Source: Gilliamella sp. Occ3-1
Lineage (GTDB): Bacteria; Pseudomonadota; Gammaproteobacteria; Enterobacterales; Orbaceae
Length of the DNA stretch: 64,000 nt
NCBI RefSeq assembly: GCF_001690655.1
Contig: NZ_LZHQ01000015.1
Coordinates: forward strand, 33,654-97,653
Direction of reading: 5' to 3'
A program made the position numbers and the translations under genes. The notes beneath the pieces are model-generated. The model saw only the letters and a list, made by a program, of their open reading frames with translations. It did no database searches and was not told where the DNA came from. Shown piece after piece: positions 29,162 through 39,728 of this stretch. Numbering within the stretch: position 1 is the first letter of the stretch; the number at the start of each line of letters is the position of its first letter.

Positions 29162-30306
29162 TGTGGCTCCTTTAATACATCGAGCACAGCTTTAGCAGCT
29201 TGTTCATCAGCATTACAACGAATTTGATTATGCAAAGATAAAAATGTCTGTTTTAGCTCTACATTATCACCTTCTAAAAAAGGGATAATGCGCTTAACAA
29301 TATTTTCAGGAGTGCAATCTTGTTGTAATAATTCTGGTACAATCTCTTTACTCGCTAAAATATTCGGTAATGAAACATAAGGTGTTTTAATCAATTTTTT
29401 AGCAAGCCAAAAGGTAAATGGCTTCATTTTGTAGCCAACAACCATTGGACATTTAGCTAGCATGCATTCTAATGCCACAGTACCCGAAGCCAAGATTGAC
29501 GCATTACTTGCAATCATTGCTTTGCGGGCATGACCATCTAATAACTTCATTTCAAGTTGGGGAGCAATGTCTGTTTTAATCTGCTCAAATTCTTGTCGTC
29601 TTTTTGCGTTAACTAAAGGTACTAAAATATGCAAATCTGGGTAGCGTTGGCGTAATAACAGTGCTGCTTTTAAAAAGGGCGCAGATAATAATGTTACTTC
29701 AGCATGACGGCTACCTGGCAATAAAGTTAAGCAACGACAATCTAGTGGAATACCTAATTGTTTGCGCATTGCTGTTTGATCTGGATTAAGTGGGATATCA
29801 TCTGCCATTTTATGGCCAATAAAACGACAAGGAACATCAAACTTATCATAAAAGGCTTTTTCAAAAGGTAAAAAAGCTAAAATAAGATTAGTATTACGCT
29901 TAATTTTGAAAACGCGTTTTTGTTTCCAAGCCCAAACCGATGGACTCACATAATGGATTGTTTTAATGCCTGCTTGTTTTAGCTTACCTTCTAAAGAAAG
30001 ATTAAAGTCAGGTGCGTCAATGCCAATAAATATATCAGGCTTAAGTGCAATTAAACGTCTAGTAATATCTTTGCGAATTGCTAAAATTCGGCGTAATCGC
30101 CCCAAAACTTCAACAATGCCCATCACTGATAACTCATCCATTTCATACCAAGCTTCACAGCCTTCGGCTTGCATTTTAGGACCTGCAATACCAACAAAAT
30201 GAATATTAGGATGATGATGTTTGAGTGAACGAATTAGACCTGCTCCAAGAATGTCGCCAGAGGTTTCTCCAGCGACTAAAGCTACAGTTAATGGTTTATT
30301 GGTCAT
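29155..30306 (-). CDS. lpxB: Lipid-A-disaccharide synthase LpxB
   Basis: LpxB is a GT19 glycosyltransferase that condenses UDP-diacylglucosamine with lipid X to make the lipid A disaccharide backbone. It has 383 residues (E. coli 382). Family blocks are [49 protein letters not shown] and [22 protein letters not shown]. Its ATG shares one base with the lpxA stop (TAATG), and rnhB overlaps its end, so the three are translationally coupled. Confidence 0.97.
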   Translation of the reverse strand: MTNKPLTVALVAGETSGDILGAGLIRSLKHHHPNIHFVGIAGPKMQAEGCEAWYEMDELSVMGIVEVLGRLRRILAIRKDITRRLIALKPDIFIGIDAPDFNLSLEGKLKQAGIKTIHYVSPSVWAWKQKRVFKIKRNTNLILAFLPFEKAFYDKFDVPCRFIGHKMADDIPLNPDQTAMRKQLGIPLDCRCLTLLPGSRHAEVTLLSAPFLKAALLLRQRYPDLHILVPLVNAKRRQEFEQIKTDIAPQLEMKLLDGHARKAMIASNASILASGTVALECMLAKCPMVVGYKMKPFTFWLAKKLIKTPYVSLPNILASKEIVPELLQQDCTPENIVKRIIPFLEGDNVELKQTFLSLHNQIRCNADEQAAKAVLDVLKEPHC

Positions 30307-31085
30307 TAACGGATGATGCCACGCGTTGAACGGGCAAAAAAGTCAATAAATAATTGGATTTCAGGGTGTTGTTTGGCAATGGTTTCAATTTCAACTTTTG
30401 CCTCTTCCAACGTTAAGCCATTTCGATAAAGGATTTTATAACTACTGCGAATCGCCTGCAAAGCATCTTTGCTAAACCCTCTACGTTTTAAGCCTTCATA
30501 ATTTACGCCATGGGGGGTTGCATGATTCCCTTGTGCAATAACATAAGGTGGAACATCCTGAGCAACACCTGAACAACCACCGACCATAACATGTGATCCG
30601 ATCACACAAAATTGATGAACGGCTGTCATTCCACCAATAATTACATAATCATCTAATTGAACATGCCCACCTAAAGTGGCGTTATTTGCTAAAATACAGT
30701 GATCACCAATATGACAATCGTGTGCAACATGTGCATTAATCATCAATAAATTATCGCTACCAATACGCGTTAATTCACCACCTTGAACAGTGCCACGGTG
30801 AATAGTTACGCTTTCACGAATCATATTGCGATCGCCAATTTCAGTGCGTGTTGGCTCTCCACGGTATTTTAAATCTTGGTTTACCTCACCAATCGAGACA
30901 AATTGATAAATTTGATTATCTTTACCGATTTTTGTATGCCCATTGATGACAACATGTGATTTTAAAAAAGTCCCGTCACCAATTTCTACATTCTCACCAA
31001 TAAAACAAAAAGGGCCGATTTTGACGTTATCGCCAATTTTTGCTCCCTTTTCAATCACTGAGCTTGGATGTATCTCCATTGCCAT
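30306..31085 (-). CDS. lpxA: UDP-N-acetylglucosamine acyltransferase LpxA
   Basis: LpxA adds the first 3-hydroxyacyl chain to UDP-GlcNAc in lipid A synthesis. It has 259 residues (E. coli 262), with left-handed beta-helix hexapeptide repeats in the first 190 residues. The catalytic histidine region is [12 protein letters not shown] (E. coli H125), with [23 protein letters not shown] and GLKRRGFS conserved. ATG 31085 has AAGGAA 5 bp upstream. It sits 47 bp after fabZ. Confidence 0.97.
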   Translation of the reverse strand: MAMEIHPSSVIEKGAKIGDNVKIGPFCFIGENVEIGDGTFLKSHVVINGHTKIGKDNQIYQFVSIGEVNQDLKYRGEPTRTEIGDRNMIRESVTIHRGTVQGGELTRIGSDNLLMINAHVAHDCHIGDHCILANNATLGGHVQLDDYVIIGGMTAVHQFCVIGSHVMVGGCSGVAQDVPPYVIAQGNHATPHGVNYEGLKRRGFSKDALQAIRSSYKILYRNGLTLEEAKVEIETIAKQHPEIQLFIDFFARSTRGIIR

Positions 31086-31132
31086 AGTTATTCCTTAATA
31101 CTATTTTTAGGGAAATGCTAAAAAACAAGCAA

Positions 31133-31579
31133 TTATTTACGAGCACACATCATTTCAGCTTCGCAAACTAACTTACCATCGACAGTTGCAACACCATGGA
31201 ATAATGCAATACCACGGCGCTCTTTAATATATTCAACATCGAGCATAAGTTGGTCTCCCGGCACTACAGGGCGTTTAAAACGTGCTTTATCAATGGAAGC
31301 AAAATAATAAAGTTGACCTGGTGATAGCTCTTCAATACTTTTGAAAGCCAATATTCCTGTAGCTTGAGCCATTGCCTCTAAAATCAAAACTCCTGGGAAA
31401 ATAGGTTTATTTGGAAAGTGCCCCTGAAAGAATGGCTCATTCACAGTAACATTTTTTATTGCTTTTAATGTTTTACCTTTTTCGTAACTAAGAACTCGGT
31501 CTACCATTAAAAATGGATAACGATGAGGTAACAGGCTGATGATTTCTTCAACATCAAGGGTATTAAGTTCGGTAGTCAA
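31133..31579 (-). CDS. fabZ: 3-hydroxyacyl-[ACP] dehydratase FabZ
   Basis: FabZ dehydrates 3-hydroxyacyl-ACP in fatty-acid elongation. It shares its substrate pool with LpxA, which explains the gene pairing. It has 148 residues. The hot-dog fold motif [14 protein letters not shown] carries the catalytic His, and [23 protein letters not shown] the catalytic Glu. It is the first gene of the leftward lipid A operon. lpxD, usual upstream in enterics, is not here; a divergent FKBP gene begins 230 bp away. Confidence 0.97.
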   Translation of the reverse strand: MTTELNTLDVEEIISLLPHRYPFLMVDRVLSYEKGKTLKAIKNVTVNEPFFQGHFPNKPIFPGVLILEAMAQATGILAFKSIEELSPGQLYYFASIDKARFKRPVVPGDQLMLDVEYIKERRGIALFHGVATVDGKLVCEAEMMCARK

Positions 31580-31809
31580 AATAGCTATCCTTATACATTA
31601 TTTACTATAAATTTTTCACATTATAACTGAGGATACTGCTTTCACTCAAGGATGATTTAAATTGCGAAATATTACTTGCCTTAATATATTATCAATGTAT
31701 TAATATAAAATTATAAAATAAAAGATTTGTAAACACTTATTATCTTATATCAAATCAGATATAATAACTAAAATAATCACATTAAAAGTTTATAACTTGG
31801 AGAGGTAGA

Positions 31810-32610
31810 ATGAAATCATTGATAAAAATGACTTTAGTAAGCAGCGCAATTGTATTAGCATTAACTGGTTGTGATGATAAAAATTCATCAAATAAAATAA
31901 CAATTTCAACTGATGCACAAAAAGAAGCCTATGCATTAGGTTCATCATTTGCAACATACATGAAGTCTAATTTAGAACAAAATGAAATTAAACCAGATCA
32001 GAAATATTTAATTAGTGGTTTTAATGAGACATTCCTTGATGCATCTCAACTTTCAAAAGATGAAGTTAAAACCATATTAGATGCGTTTGGTAAACGAATT
32101 CAAGAAGAAAGCAAAGCACGTTTTGAAAAAGAAAAAGCTGAAAATACAACATCTGGTGATAAATTCCGTACAGAATTTGCTAAACAAGATGGTGTAAAAC
32201 AAACAAAATCAGGATTACTTTATCAAATCATTCAAGAAGGCTCAGACCGTCATCCAACAGCTCAAGATACGGTCATTGTTCATTATACAGGAACACTAAT
32301 TGATGGACGTAAATTCGATAGTTCTTATGATCGTAGTGAACCAGCTACATTCCCTCTTAATGGTGTTATTAAAGGTTGGACTGAAGGGATTCAATTAATT
32401 GGTGTTGGCGGTAAAATCAAACTTGTTGTACCACCCGATTTAGCTTATGGTGACCAAAGTCTTCCTGGTCAAAAAGATACAGCGGGAATCCAACCTGCAT
32501 CAACATTAGTTTTTGAAGTTGAATTGCTTGGTATTGATGGCGATAAAAATGATAAAACTCAAGAGATAGAACCAGCTCAAACTCAAGAACAAGAACAATC
32601 GGCTAACTAA
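31810..32610 (+). CDS. fkpA: FKBP-type peptidyl-prolyl isomerase, lipoprotein form (FkpA-like)
   Basis: A periplasmic prolyl isomerase/chaperone of the FkpA/Mip type, 266 residues. The signal peptide ends in LALTGC, a lipobox with Cys21, so the mature protein should be lipid-anchored; E. coli FkpA is soluble. A helical dimerisation domain (about 35-125) precedes the FKBP domain (about 130-250: VIVHYTGTLIDGRKFDSSYDRSEPATFPLN, VIKGWTEGIQLIGVGGKIKLVVPP, AYGDQSLPG). The tail is rich in Q and E. GGAGAGG precedes the ATG. The stop is one base before the tusD start, which suggests coupled translation. Confidence 0.9.
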   Translation: MKSLIKMTLVSSAIVLALTGCDDKNSSNKITISTDAQKEAYALGSSFATYMKSNLEQNEIKPDQKYLISGFNETFLDASQLSKDEVKTILDAFGKRIQEESKARFEKEKAENTTSGDKFRTEFAKQDGVKQTKSGLLYQIIQEGSDRHPTAQDTVIVHYTGTLIDGRKFDSSYDRSEPATFPLNGVIKGWTEGIQLIGVGGKIKLVVPPDLAYGDQSLPGQKDTAGIQPASTLVFEVELLGIDGDKNDKTQEIEPAQTQEQEQSAN

Positions 32611-32611
32611 T

Positions 32612-32980
32612 TTGATTAATTCATTAAGTTATACTCTTGTTGTTATGGGTCCTGTTTATGGGACCCAATCTGCTTATTGTGCATATCAATTTGCACAAGT
32701 TTTACTATCGCATACTCCTCATACTATAAAAAATGTCTTTTTTTATTCTGATGGTGTTTATAATGGAAACGGTTATACTGATCCCGCTAATGATGAATTT
32801 GATTTAATCTCTGCATGGCAGGAATTAGCAAAAACATATCCTTTAACTTTAACTGTTTGTGTTGCTGCCGCTCAGAGGCGTGGCGTTATTAAAAATAATC
32901 TCGCGGATTATTTTCATTTAACTGGCCTTGGAGAACTAAGTGAATCAATTGCAACAACAGATCGAACTATTCAGTTTTAA
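32612..32980 (+). CDS. tusD: Sulfurtransferase TusD
   Basis: TusD accepts sulfur from TusA within the TusBCD complex and passes it to TusE/MnmA for 2-thiouridine in tRNA. It has 122 residues. The relay cysteine is present in VCVAAAQRRGV, and GPVYGTQSAYCAYQFAQ, VFFYSDGVYNGN and SGLG-type TGLGELSES match the family. The start is TTG 32612, one base after the fkpA stop and without a good ribosome site, so it probably depends on reinitiation. The next ATG (32645) would cut into the first beta strand. Confidence 0.93.
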   Translation: MINSLSYTLVVMGPVYGTQSAYCAYQFAQVLLSHTPHTIKNVFFYSDGVYNGNGYTDPANDEFDLISAWQELAKTYPLTLTVCVAAAQRRGVIKNNLADYFHLTGLGELSESIATTDRTIQF

Positions 32981-32994
32981 CTTAAGATACTGAA

Positions 32995-33348
32995 ATGAAA
33001 AAATTAGCAATTATTATTAGCTCACCACCTCACGGAAATGCCAAAGGCCGAGAAGCTCTTGATATAGCATTGGCTACATCAGCTATTAACCATATTTCTG
33101 TTTTTTTTATTGATGATGGTGTATTCCATTTATTACCAGAACAACAACCCCATAAAATTTTAATGCGTGATTATATTGCAACTTTTAATATGCTTGAGCT
33201 TTATGATATTGATGATGTGTACGTATGTGAATCTTCACTCAAATCGAGAAATCTAATTCAAATACCTCATACTATTCCTAGTAAAGTCATTAATAATCAG
33301 TTATTAACTCAATTATTAACTCTTCAAGATGTAATTTTTCGGTTCTAA
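32995..33348 (+). CDS. tusC: Sulfur relay protein TusC
   Basis: TusC is the second DsrE-fold subunit of TusBCD. It has 117 residues (E. coli 119). Recognisable blocks are IISSPPHGNAKGREALDIALA, ISVFFIDDGVFHLL, MLELYDIDDVYVCESSL and the final DVIFRF. It lies 14 bp after tusD. TusB, the third subunit in enterics, should come next, but the following 219 bp to nagE contain no ORF resembling it. Confidence 0.92.
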   Translation: MKKLAIIISSPPHGNAKGREALDIALATSAINHISVFFIDDGVFHLLPEQQPHKILMRDYIATFNMLELYDIDDVYVCESSLKSRNLIQIPHTIPSKVINNQLLTQLLTLQDVIFRF

Positions 33349-33497
33349 TTCTAGACTAAAATACAACATATTACACCGCAATAATAGGCATTATACCTAA
33401 ACAAAAATCGTTCAATAAGACTATTTGTTTTATTTGATTTTTCTGATTATTTATAAATACTACTAATAGTATTTTGTATATGATTAAATCAAATAAA

Positions 33498-33541
33498 TAA
33501 TCCACTCTATTTTTTCACTATACTTAAATAGGAGTGGATTA
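33498..33541. terminator. Bidirectional-type terminator between tusC and nagE
   Basis: A 10-bp stem TAATCCACTC / GAGTGGATTA extends by a further pairing CTATTT / AAATAG with one bulged base. It lies 26 bp past the nagE stop in the convergent gap and can serve both directions. Confidence 0.65.
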
Positions 33542-33567
33542 TGGTTTAATTTGATTTAACTCTTATT

Positions 33568-35097
33568 TTAATTAACTAGCTTTTTCATTTGATCTGCAAT
33601 CTTTTCTGCTTGCTGACCAACCACAATTTGTACCCCTGTTTTGCCTAATTTTATTACTGCCATTGCACCAAGTGCTTTAGTAGCTTGTTCATCAATAAGC
33701 TCCGAATCATTAACACCTAAACGCAAACGTGTAATACAAGAATCAATATTGGTTAGGTTTTCTTTACCTCCAACAACTGCTAAATATTGCTCTGCAAGTT
33801 TTGTTGTATCTGTATTTCCTTGCGTTGATTTTTCCGCTTCACTTTGGGTTGTTTCTACTTCATCTTCACGACCCGGTGTTTTAAGGTTGAATTTTACAAT
33901 TACAAAACGGAATACTAAATAGTAGACCGCAAAGAATACTAAACCTTGAAAGATTAACATATACCAATGGACAGCAAGGGGATTAACTGATTGAAGTACC
34001 ATATCAATCAGACCTGCACTAAAACCAAATCCACATATCCATTGCATTGCGGCTGCAATATAAAGTGAGATACCCGTTAAAACCGCATGTAAAAAATAAA
34101 GTACTGGCGCAACAAACATAAAGGCAAATTCTAGTGGTTCAGTAATACCAGTAAAAAATGCAGCAATAGAAGCCGCAAACATGATTGATGCAGTTTTATC
34201 TTTGTTGCTTTTTTTAGCCGTATGGTACATAGCTAGTGCGGCACCAGGCAGACCAAACATCATAACAGGGAAAAATCCAGCCTGATAACGTCCAGTAACA
34301 CCTACAACGGCATTACCCGCATTAATAGAGGTTTGTCCACCTATGAAATAAGGAATATCGTTGATACCAGCCACGTCAAACCAGAATACTGAGTTTAAAG
34401 CATGATGTAAACCAACAGGAATTAATAGACGATTGAAGAACCCATAAATACCAGCACCCACTGAACCTAAATCTTTAATATATTTACCAAAAGCGACTAA
34501 TGCATCATAAATAGATGGCCAGATAAAATATAAAACAGCAGAAACCAATAACATAACTATCGATACGATAATAGGTACTAGCCTTTTACCGCTAAAAAAT
34601 GCTAATGCTTTATGTAATTCAGCCTGACTAAAACGATTGTAAAGCTCGGCTGAAATAATACCAACAAGAATACCAATAAATTGGTTGTTGATGCTATTAA
34701 ATGCCGGCGGCACTAGTTTTTGCCAATCTTTAACGACCTCTGTGTCTATTCCCTGAAAGAAAGCAATAGATTTCGGTGATAATAAGGTAGTTATAATTAA
34801 AAAACCTACTAAACCAGAAAGTGCAGCTGCACCATCTTTATCTTTAGACATACCATAAGCCACACCAATAGCAAACAGTATTGGCATATTACTAAGAATC
34901 GCACTACCAGATGTCATTAAAAATTTAGCAACAATGCTAGCATCCCATTCCATAAGTCCAAACAAGTTTACATGACTAACCCACTCCATATGACTAATCC
35001 ACTGACCAATCCCTAGTAATATTGCAGCAGCAGGTAGGACGGCCACTGGCACCATAAGCGAACGCCCAATACGTTGCATATAAGCTAAAATTCCCAT
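33568..35097 (-). CDS. nagE: PTS N-acetylglucosamine transporter, EIICB (NagE-like)
   Basis: NagE brings in GlcNAc while phosphorylating it to GlcNAc-6-P, the substrate of NagA. It has 509 residues. A membrane EIIC domain (about 1-395, ten or so helices) is followed by a Q/T/E-rich linker and an EIIB domain with the phosphocysteine in NIDSCITRLRLGV. E. coli NagE (648 residues) also carries a C-terminal EIIA domain; this one stops after EIIB, so it must borrow a separate EIIA-Glc (Crr). It is divergent from nagBAC, as in enterics. Confidence 0.92.
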   Translation of the reverse strand: MGILAYMQRIGRSLMVPVAVLPAAAILLGIGQWISHMEWVSHVNLFGLMEWDASIVAKFLMTSGSAILSNMPILFAIGVAYGMSKDKDGAAALSGLVGFLIITTLLSPKSIAFFQGIDTEVVKDWQKLVPPAFNSINNQFIGILVGIISAELYNRFSQAELHKALAFFSGKRLVPIIVSIVMLLVSAVLYFIWPSIYDALVAFGKYIKDLGSVGAGIYGFFNRLLIPVGLHHALNSVFWFDVAGINDIPYFIGGQTSINAGNAVVGVTGRYQAGFFPVMMFGLPGAALAMYHTAKKSNKDKTASIMFAASIAAFFTGITEPLEFAFMFVAPVLYFLHAVLTGISLYIAAAMQWICGFGFSAGLIDMVLQSVNPLAVHWYMLIFQGLVFFAVYYLVFRFVIVKFNLKTPGREDEVETTQSEAEKSTQGNTDTTKLAEQYLAVVGGKENLTNIDSCITRLRLGVNDSELIDEQATKALGAMAVIKLGKTGVQIVVGQQAEKIADQMKKLVN

Positions 35098-35233
35098 AAG
35101 TTTAACCTCATATAGTTATTAGGGGTATATAATAAAAAGTAATAAAATTTTACATCTTTAAGTGATGATAATTAAGTATTATTATTCCACTTTATATTAT
35201 TTATTTTACTTCACAAATTAATTGTTCTTTTTT

Positions 35234-35249
35234 TGTGATTCAAATCACC
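35234..35249 (+). promoter_or_regulatory. CRP-cAMP binding site in the nagE-nagB control region
   Basis: TGTGATTCAAATCACC matches the CRP half-sites TGTGA and TCAC with the correct 6-base spacing. It lies midway between the divergent starts. A nearby TTATTTTACTTCACAAATTAA (about 35200-35220) has the A/T-flanked look of a NagC operator, but that match is only suggestive. Confidence 0.75.
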
Positions 35250-35346
35250 ATTTTTTTTGATTAATTAGTTTAATATAGTAAAATAAAGACAACATATTTT
35301 ATTTCAAGAAAAAAGTTTTTAATTATATCACAAGAGGTAACAGCAC

Positions 35347-36153
35347 ATGAGACTTATTCCCTTAGAAAATGCACAAGAAGTCGGTGCCTGGGTTGCACAG
35401 CGTATTGTTAATAAAATTAATGAGTTTAAGCCTACCGCAGATCGTCCATTTTTATTGGGGCTGCCAACAGGTAGTTCACCATTAGTTATGTATCAACAAT
35501 TAATTAAACAATATAAAGCAGGTAACGTCAGCTTTAAACATGTTGTAACCTTTAATATGGATGAATATGTTGGTATTCCAGAAGAGCATCCACAAAGCTA
35601 CCACACATTTATGTACGAAAACTTTTTCAATCATATTGATATTGATAAGAACAATATCCATATATTAAATGGTAATGCGCCAGATATTGAGCAAGAGTGC
35701 CGTCAATATGAAGCGAAGATCAAAGCTTACGGTAAAATTAATATCTTTGTTGGGGGGGTAGGTCAAGATGGACATATCGCTTTTAATGAACCGGGATCTT
35801 CACTTTGTTCACGTACACGCATCAAAACATTAACTGAAGATACACGCATTGCTAATTCTCGCTTTTTTGATAATGATGTGAATCAAGTACCAAAACATGC
35901 GTTAACCATTGGTGTTGCAACTTTAATGGATGCACAGGAAGTTATTTTATTAGTTTGTGGTCATAATAAAAGTTTAGCATTACAAGCTGGTGTTGAAGGG
36001 TCTGTTAATCACCTTTGGACTGTCACTGCACTACAAATGCATCCTGCATCAATTATTGTTTGTGATGAACCAAGTACTGATGATCTGAAAGTGAAAACAC
36101 TAAAATATTTTAAACAAATGGAAGCTGATAATCTTAAAGTGACCGTTTTATAA
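35347..36153 (+). CDS. nagB: Glucosamine-6-phosphate deaminase NagB
   Basis: NagB converts GlcN-6-P to fructose-6-P and ammonia, feeding amino sugar into glycolysis. It has 268 residues (E. coli 266). Family blocks are [29 protein letters not shown] (catalytic aspartate), [23 protein letters not shown] (catalytic His) and [15 protein letters not shown]. An AAGAGGTAA ribosome site precedes the ATG. First gene of nagB-nagA-nagC; 11 bp separate it from nagA. Confidence 0.97.
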   Translation: MRLIPLENAQEVGAWVAQRIVNKINEFKPTADRPFLLGLPTGSSPLVMYQQLIKQYKAGNVSFKHVVTFNMDEYVGIPEEHPQSYHTFMYENFFNHIDIDKNNIHILNGNAPDIEQECRQYEAKIKAYGKINIFVGGVGQDGHIAFNEPGSSLCSRTRIKTLTEDTRIANSRFFDNDVNQVPKHALTIGVATLMDAQEVILLVCGHNKSLALQAGVEGSVNHLWTVTALQMHPASIIVCDEPSTDDLKVKTLKYFKQMEADNLKVTVL

Positions 36154-36164
36154 AGGATAATTCA

Positions 36165-37307
36165 ATGTATGCATTAACAAATTGCCGTTTTTATACAGGT
36201 TATGAGATCCTTGATAACCACGCTGTTATTATTGATGGTGATAAAATTACAAAAGTCTGTAAACAAAACGAATTACCTACAGATTTCAAAATTGAAAATT
36301 TACAAGGTGCACTTGTTGCACCTGGATTTATCGATATCCAAGTTAATGGTTGTGGTGGTGTGCAATTTAATGAAACGCTTGATGCACTGAGCGTTGAAAC
36401 ATTAGAAGCCATGCAGGCCACAAATCTTATTTCTGGCTGTACTAGCTATTTGCCTACATTAATTACATCAACTGATGAATTTATGATAAAGGCAGTTGAA
36501 GTGATGCGTGAATATTTGACCTTGCATCCTAACCAAGCACTAGGTTTACACCTTGAAGGTCCTTACATCAATCCTGAAAAGAAAGGCATTCATGACGAAA
36601 ATATTATCCGCCAACCATCGCAAAAAATGATTGATTTTCTATGCGAAAATGCTGATGTGATTAAAATTATAACTTTAGCACCAGAAAAAGTTGAAAGTTA
36701 TTTCATTAAACAATTGGTTAACGCAGGTATTCATGTATCTGTTGGGCATTCGAATGGTCACTACGATGATTGTCGTCGTGGATTTAACGATGGCATTCGT
36801 TTAGGTACCCACCTATTTAATGCCATGCCTTATATTTCTGGGCGCGAACCTGGCGTAGTTGGCGCAATTTATGATGAACCTGAAGTTTATGTAGGCATTA
36901 TTGCTGATGGTCAACATGTCAGTTGGGCAAATATTCGCAATAGTCACAAAATAAAACAAAATCATTTAATTTTAGTTACTGATGCAATGTTACTTGCAGG
37001 TTCTAATTTAGAATCAGGCGTATTTGCAGGCAAAACCATTTATTATAAAGATGGCCGCTGTATTGATGAAAATGGCACACTTGGTGGTTCAGCATTAACT
37101 ATGATTGATGCAATAAAAAATGCTGTTCAATATGTAGGTATTGCATTAGATGAAGCATTAAGAATGGCAACACTTTATCCTGCCAAAGCAATCGGAGTGG
37201 ATAAAAATCTTGGTAGTATTAGTGAGGGTAAAATTGCGAACCTTGTTGTATTTAATCGTGACTTTACAATAATTAAAACTGTTGTTAATGGAGAAGTGAG
37301 TCGCTAG
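36165..37307 (+). CDS. nagA: N-acetylglucosamine-6-phosphate deacetylase NagA
   Basis: NagA removes acetate from GlcNAc-6-P, giving the NagB substrate. It has 380 residues (E. coli 382). It belongs to the amidohydrolase fold: [37 protein letters not shown] (metal-binding Glu), VSVGHSNG and [17 protein letters not shown] (metal His residues), and LVTDAML (catalytic Asp). AAGGATAATTCA precedes the ATG. It lies in the nag operon. Confidence 0.97.
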   Translation: MYALTNCRFYTGYEILDNHAVIIDGDKITKVCKQNELPTDFKIENLQGALVAPGFIDIQVNGCGGVQFNETLDALSVETLEAMQATNLISGCTSYLPTLITSTDEFMIKAVEVMREYLTLHPNQALGLHLEGPYINPEKKGIHDENIIRQPSQKMIDFLCENADVIKIITLAPEKVESYFIKQLVNAGIHVSVGHSNGHYDDCRRGFNDGIRLGTHLFNAMPYISGREPGVVGAIYDEPEVYVGIIADGQHVSWANIRNSHKIKQNHLILVTDAMLLAGSNLESGVFAGKTIYYKDGRCIDENGTLGGSALTMIDAIKNAVQYVGIALDEALRMATLYPAKAIGVDKNLGSISEGKIANLVVFNRDFTIIKTVVNGEVSR

Positions 37308-37343
37308 AATATCAGTTAATTAATGAAAAACATTGAGTAATAT

Positions 37344-38573
37344 ATGGAATTCAATTATCTGAACTTAGTTGGCAATGCTGAATTAATCAAACAGCTAAAT
37401 TATGCAATGATTTACCGTTTGATTGTTCAGCAAGCACCTGTTTCTCGTATTCAATTGGCCGAAATCAGCCAATTAGCCCCTGCAAGCATTACCAAAATAA
37501 CCCGTCAACTTCTTAAAAAAAAATTAATTAAAGAAGTTGATGCACAACAATCAACGGGGGGACGGCCTGCAGTTTCAATCGAAGCTAAGTTTGGGCATTA
37601 CCAAGCAATTTCCGTACAATTAAGTCGATCCCACGTCACAATAGAGCTTTTTGATTTAGGGGCTAAATGCCTTACATCAAAAAGATGCTCACTTATCAAT
37701 TTTACTCAACAACAAGTTCAAGAATATTTAATTGCATTGATTAAAGAATTTATTCAGGTAAACAGCAAAAAAATAAAATATTTAGTTGCAATATCTATTG
37801 TACTCCCTGGCTTGATTGACTCAGTTAATGGCATTGTCCGATACACTCCACATATTCAAGTAAAAGAGTGGGCTTTAGGCGAAATACTACAAAAGGAATT
37901 CAATGTATCTATTTTTCTAGGAAATGATATTCAAAGTCTAGCATTAGCCGAAAGTTATTTTGGTTCAACACAACATGTTGATGATTCTATTTTAATCCGA
38001 GTACATCGCGGGGTAGGCTCTGGTGTTATCGTTAATCAACAGTTGCTTACTAACCACAATCAAAGCGCTTGTGAAGTTGGGCACATTCAAGTAGATACAT
38101 TAGGTGAACGTTGCCATTGTGGTAACTTCGGTTGCTTGGAAAACCGAGTTGTAAATAAAGCAATTGAATACCGAGCTAAACAGATGATTGAGCAAGGTTA
38201 TATATCGAAGTTAACATTAGAACACTGTGATATATATCATATCTGTCAGTATGCTAATCAAGGCGATGAACTAGCTACTAAGTTAGTTAAGGATGCAGGT
38301 GAAAATCTTGGTAGAGCAGTTGCAATTATGGTTAACATCTTTAACCCACAGCGAATTGTGTTAGCAGGAGAACTTACCAAGTCGCCCGAAATACTATTAA
38401 CTGCTGTTAATAGTGCATTAAATACTCAAAGCTTAGAGGGATTACGGAAAAACCTAACTATCACTTGTTCTTCCCTTAACGACAGCTCAGCAATTGGCGC
38501 ATTTGCATTAGTGCAGCAAGCTTTATTTAATGGATCACTATTAGTGACGTTATTGAATGAAAAAGAACCATAA
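37344..38573 (+). CDS. nagC: ROK-family repressor NagC
   Basis: NagC represses the nag genes and is induced by GlcNAc-6-P. It has 409 residues (E. coli 406). An N-terminal winged HTH (RIQLAEISQLAPASITKITRQLLKKKLI) is followed by the ROK sugar-kinase-like domain with the zinc-binding pattern CHCGNFGCLE and HIQVDTLGERC before it. It is the last gene of nagBAC, 36 bp after nagA, so it is likely to repress its own operon. Confidence 0.94.
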   Translation: MEFNYLNLVGNAELIKQLNYAMIYRLIVQQAPVSRIQLAEISQLAPASITKITRQLLKKKLIKEVDAQQSTGGRPAVSIEAKFGHYQAISVQLSRSHVTIELFDLGAKCLTSKRCSLINFTQQQVQEYLIALIKEFIQVNSKKIKYLVAISIVLPGLIDSVNGIVRYTPHIQVKEWALGEILQKEFNVSIFLGNDIQSLALAESYFGSTQHVDDSILIRVHRGVGSGVIVNQQLLTNHNQSACEVGHIQVDTLGERCHCGNFGCLENRVVNKAIEYRAKQMIEQGYISKLTLEHCDIYHICQYANQGDELATKLVKDAGENLGRAVAIMVNIFNPQRIVLAGELTKSPEILLTAVNSALNTQSLEGLRKNLTITCSSLNDSSAIGAFALVQQALFNGSLLVTLLNEKEP

Positions 38574-38584
38574 TCTATTGTTAT

Positions 38585-38610
38585 AAAAAACCCGATAAAT
38601 CGGGTTTTTC
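38585..38610 (+). terminator. Rho-independent terminator after nagC
   Basis: Stem AAAAAACCCGAT / ATCGGGTTTTT with a tiny AA loop, ending in a T run. The A run on the other side lets it also end asd transcripts coming from the right. Confidence 0.92.
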
Positions 38611-38624
38611 TATTTTATTTCTAA

Positions 38625-39728
38625 TTAGGCTAAAATGCGTAACATTCTACGTAATGGTTCAGCCGCACCCCATAATAATTGGTCACCAACCGTAAAAGCA
38701 GAAAGGTAATCTTTGCCCATATTCAATTTACGTAAGCGCCCAACAGGTGTTGTTAAAGTGCCTGTTACTGCTGCTGGGGTAAGTTCACGCATCGAAACAT
38801 CACGATCATTCGGCACGACTTTTACCCAATCATTGTGTGCAGCAAGAAGCTTTTCAATTTCTGGCACACTAATATCTTTTTTCAATTTAATCGTAAACGA
38901 TTGACTATGACAACGCAAAGCTCCAATACGAACACAAAGTCCATCAACAGGAATAATCTGACTTGTTCCCAAAATTTTATTGGTTTCGGCTTGCCCTTTC
39001 CACTCTTCTTTACTTTGTCCATTATCTAACGCTTTATCGATCCAAGGAATTAAACTTCCTGCTAATGGCACACCAAAATTATCAGTAGGTAAACTACCAT
39101 CACGCATTTTTTGTGTCACTTTACGCTCAATATCCAAAATAGAGGAATGCGGATCTTGTAACTCTTTTGCTACTTCGGCATTTAGCATACCCATTTGAGT
39201 TAATAGCTCACGCATATGGCGAGCACCACCACCAGATGCCGCTTGATAAGTCGAAACAGAAACCCAATCTATAAGATTTTCAGCAAATAACCCACCTAAT
39301 GACATTAACATCAAACTAACCGTACAGTTACCGCCTACAAAAGTTTTAATACCTCTATTTAAAGCAGCATGAATATTAGCTTTGTTTACAGGATCAAGAA
39401 CAATAATTGCATCATCTTCCATGCGTAACGTTGAAGCTGCATCAATCCAATAACCCTGCCAACCTGTTGCACGTAATTTTGCGTAAATCTCTGAGGTATA
39501 ATCACCACCTTGGCAAGTGACAATAATATCTAATGCCTTTAAAGCATCAATATTATTTGCGCTTTGTAATATACCTGTTTTTCCACCAAAAGTTGGGGCT
39601 GCTTGACCTGCTTGAGAAGTAGAAAAGAAAACAGGATTGATATAATCAAAATCATGCTCTTCAACCATACGTTGCATAAGCACAGAGCCCACCATTCCAC
39701 GCCATCCGACAAAACCAACATTTTTCAT
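38625..39728 (-). CDS. asd: Aspartate-semialdehyde dehydrogenase
   Basis: Asd reduces aspartyl phosphate to aspartate semialdehyde, the branch point to lysine, threonine, methionine and diaminopimelate. It has 367 residues, the enteric length. The NADP motif is [18 protein letters not shown], the catalytic cysteine is in [13 protein letters not shown], and the substrate histidine is in [10 protein letters not shown]. Single gene; convergent with nagC, sharing its terminator. Confidence 0.96.
   Translation of the reverse strand: MKNVGFVGWRGMVGSVLMQRMVEEHDFDYINPVFFSTSQAGQAAPTFGGKTGILQSANNIDALKALDIIVTCQGGDYTSEIYAKLRATGWQGYWIDAASTLRMEDDAIIVLDPVNKANIHAALNRGIKTFVGGNCTVSLMLMSLGGLFAENLIDWVSVSTYQAASGGGARHMRELLTQMGMLNAEVAKELQDPHSSILDIERKVTQKMRDGSLPTDNFGVPLAGSLIPWIDKALDNGQSKEEWKGQAETNKILGTSQIIPVDGLCVRIGALRCHSQSFTIKLKKDISVPEIEKLLAAHNDWVKVVPNDRDVSMRELTPAAVTGTLTTPVGRLRKLNMGKDYLSAFTVGDQLLWGAAEPLRRMLRILA

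Noticed and set aside
33349..33500. A degenerate tusB after tusC
   Set aside because: A fragment reading LQHITPQ is faintly reminiscent of the TusB start, but the rest shows no alignment in any frame, so I do not call a pseudogene.
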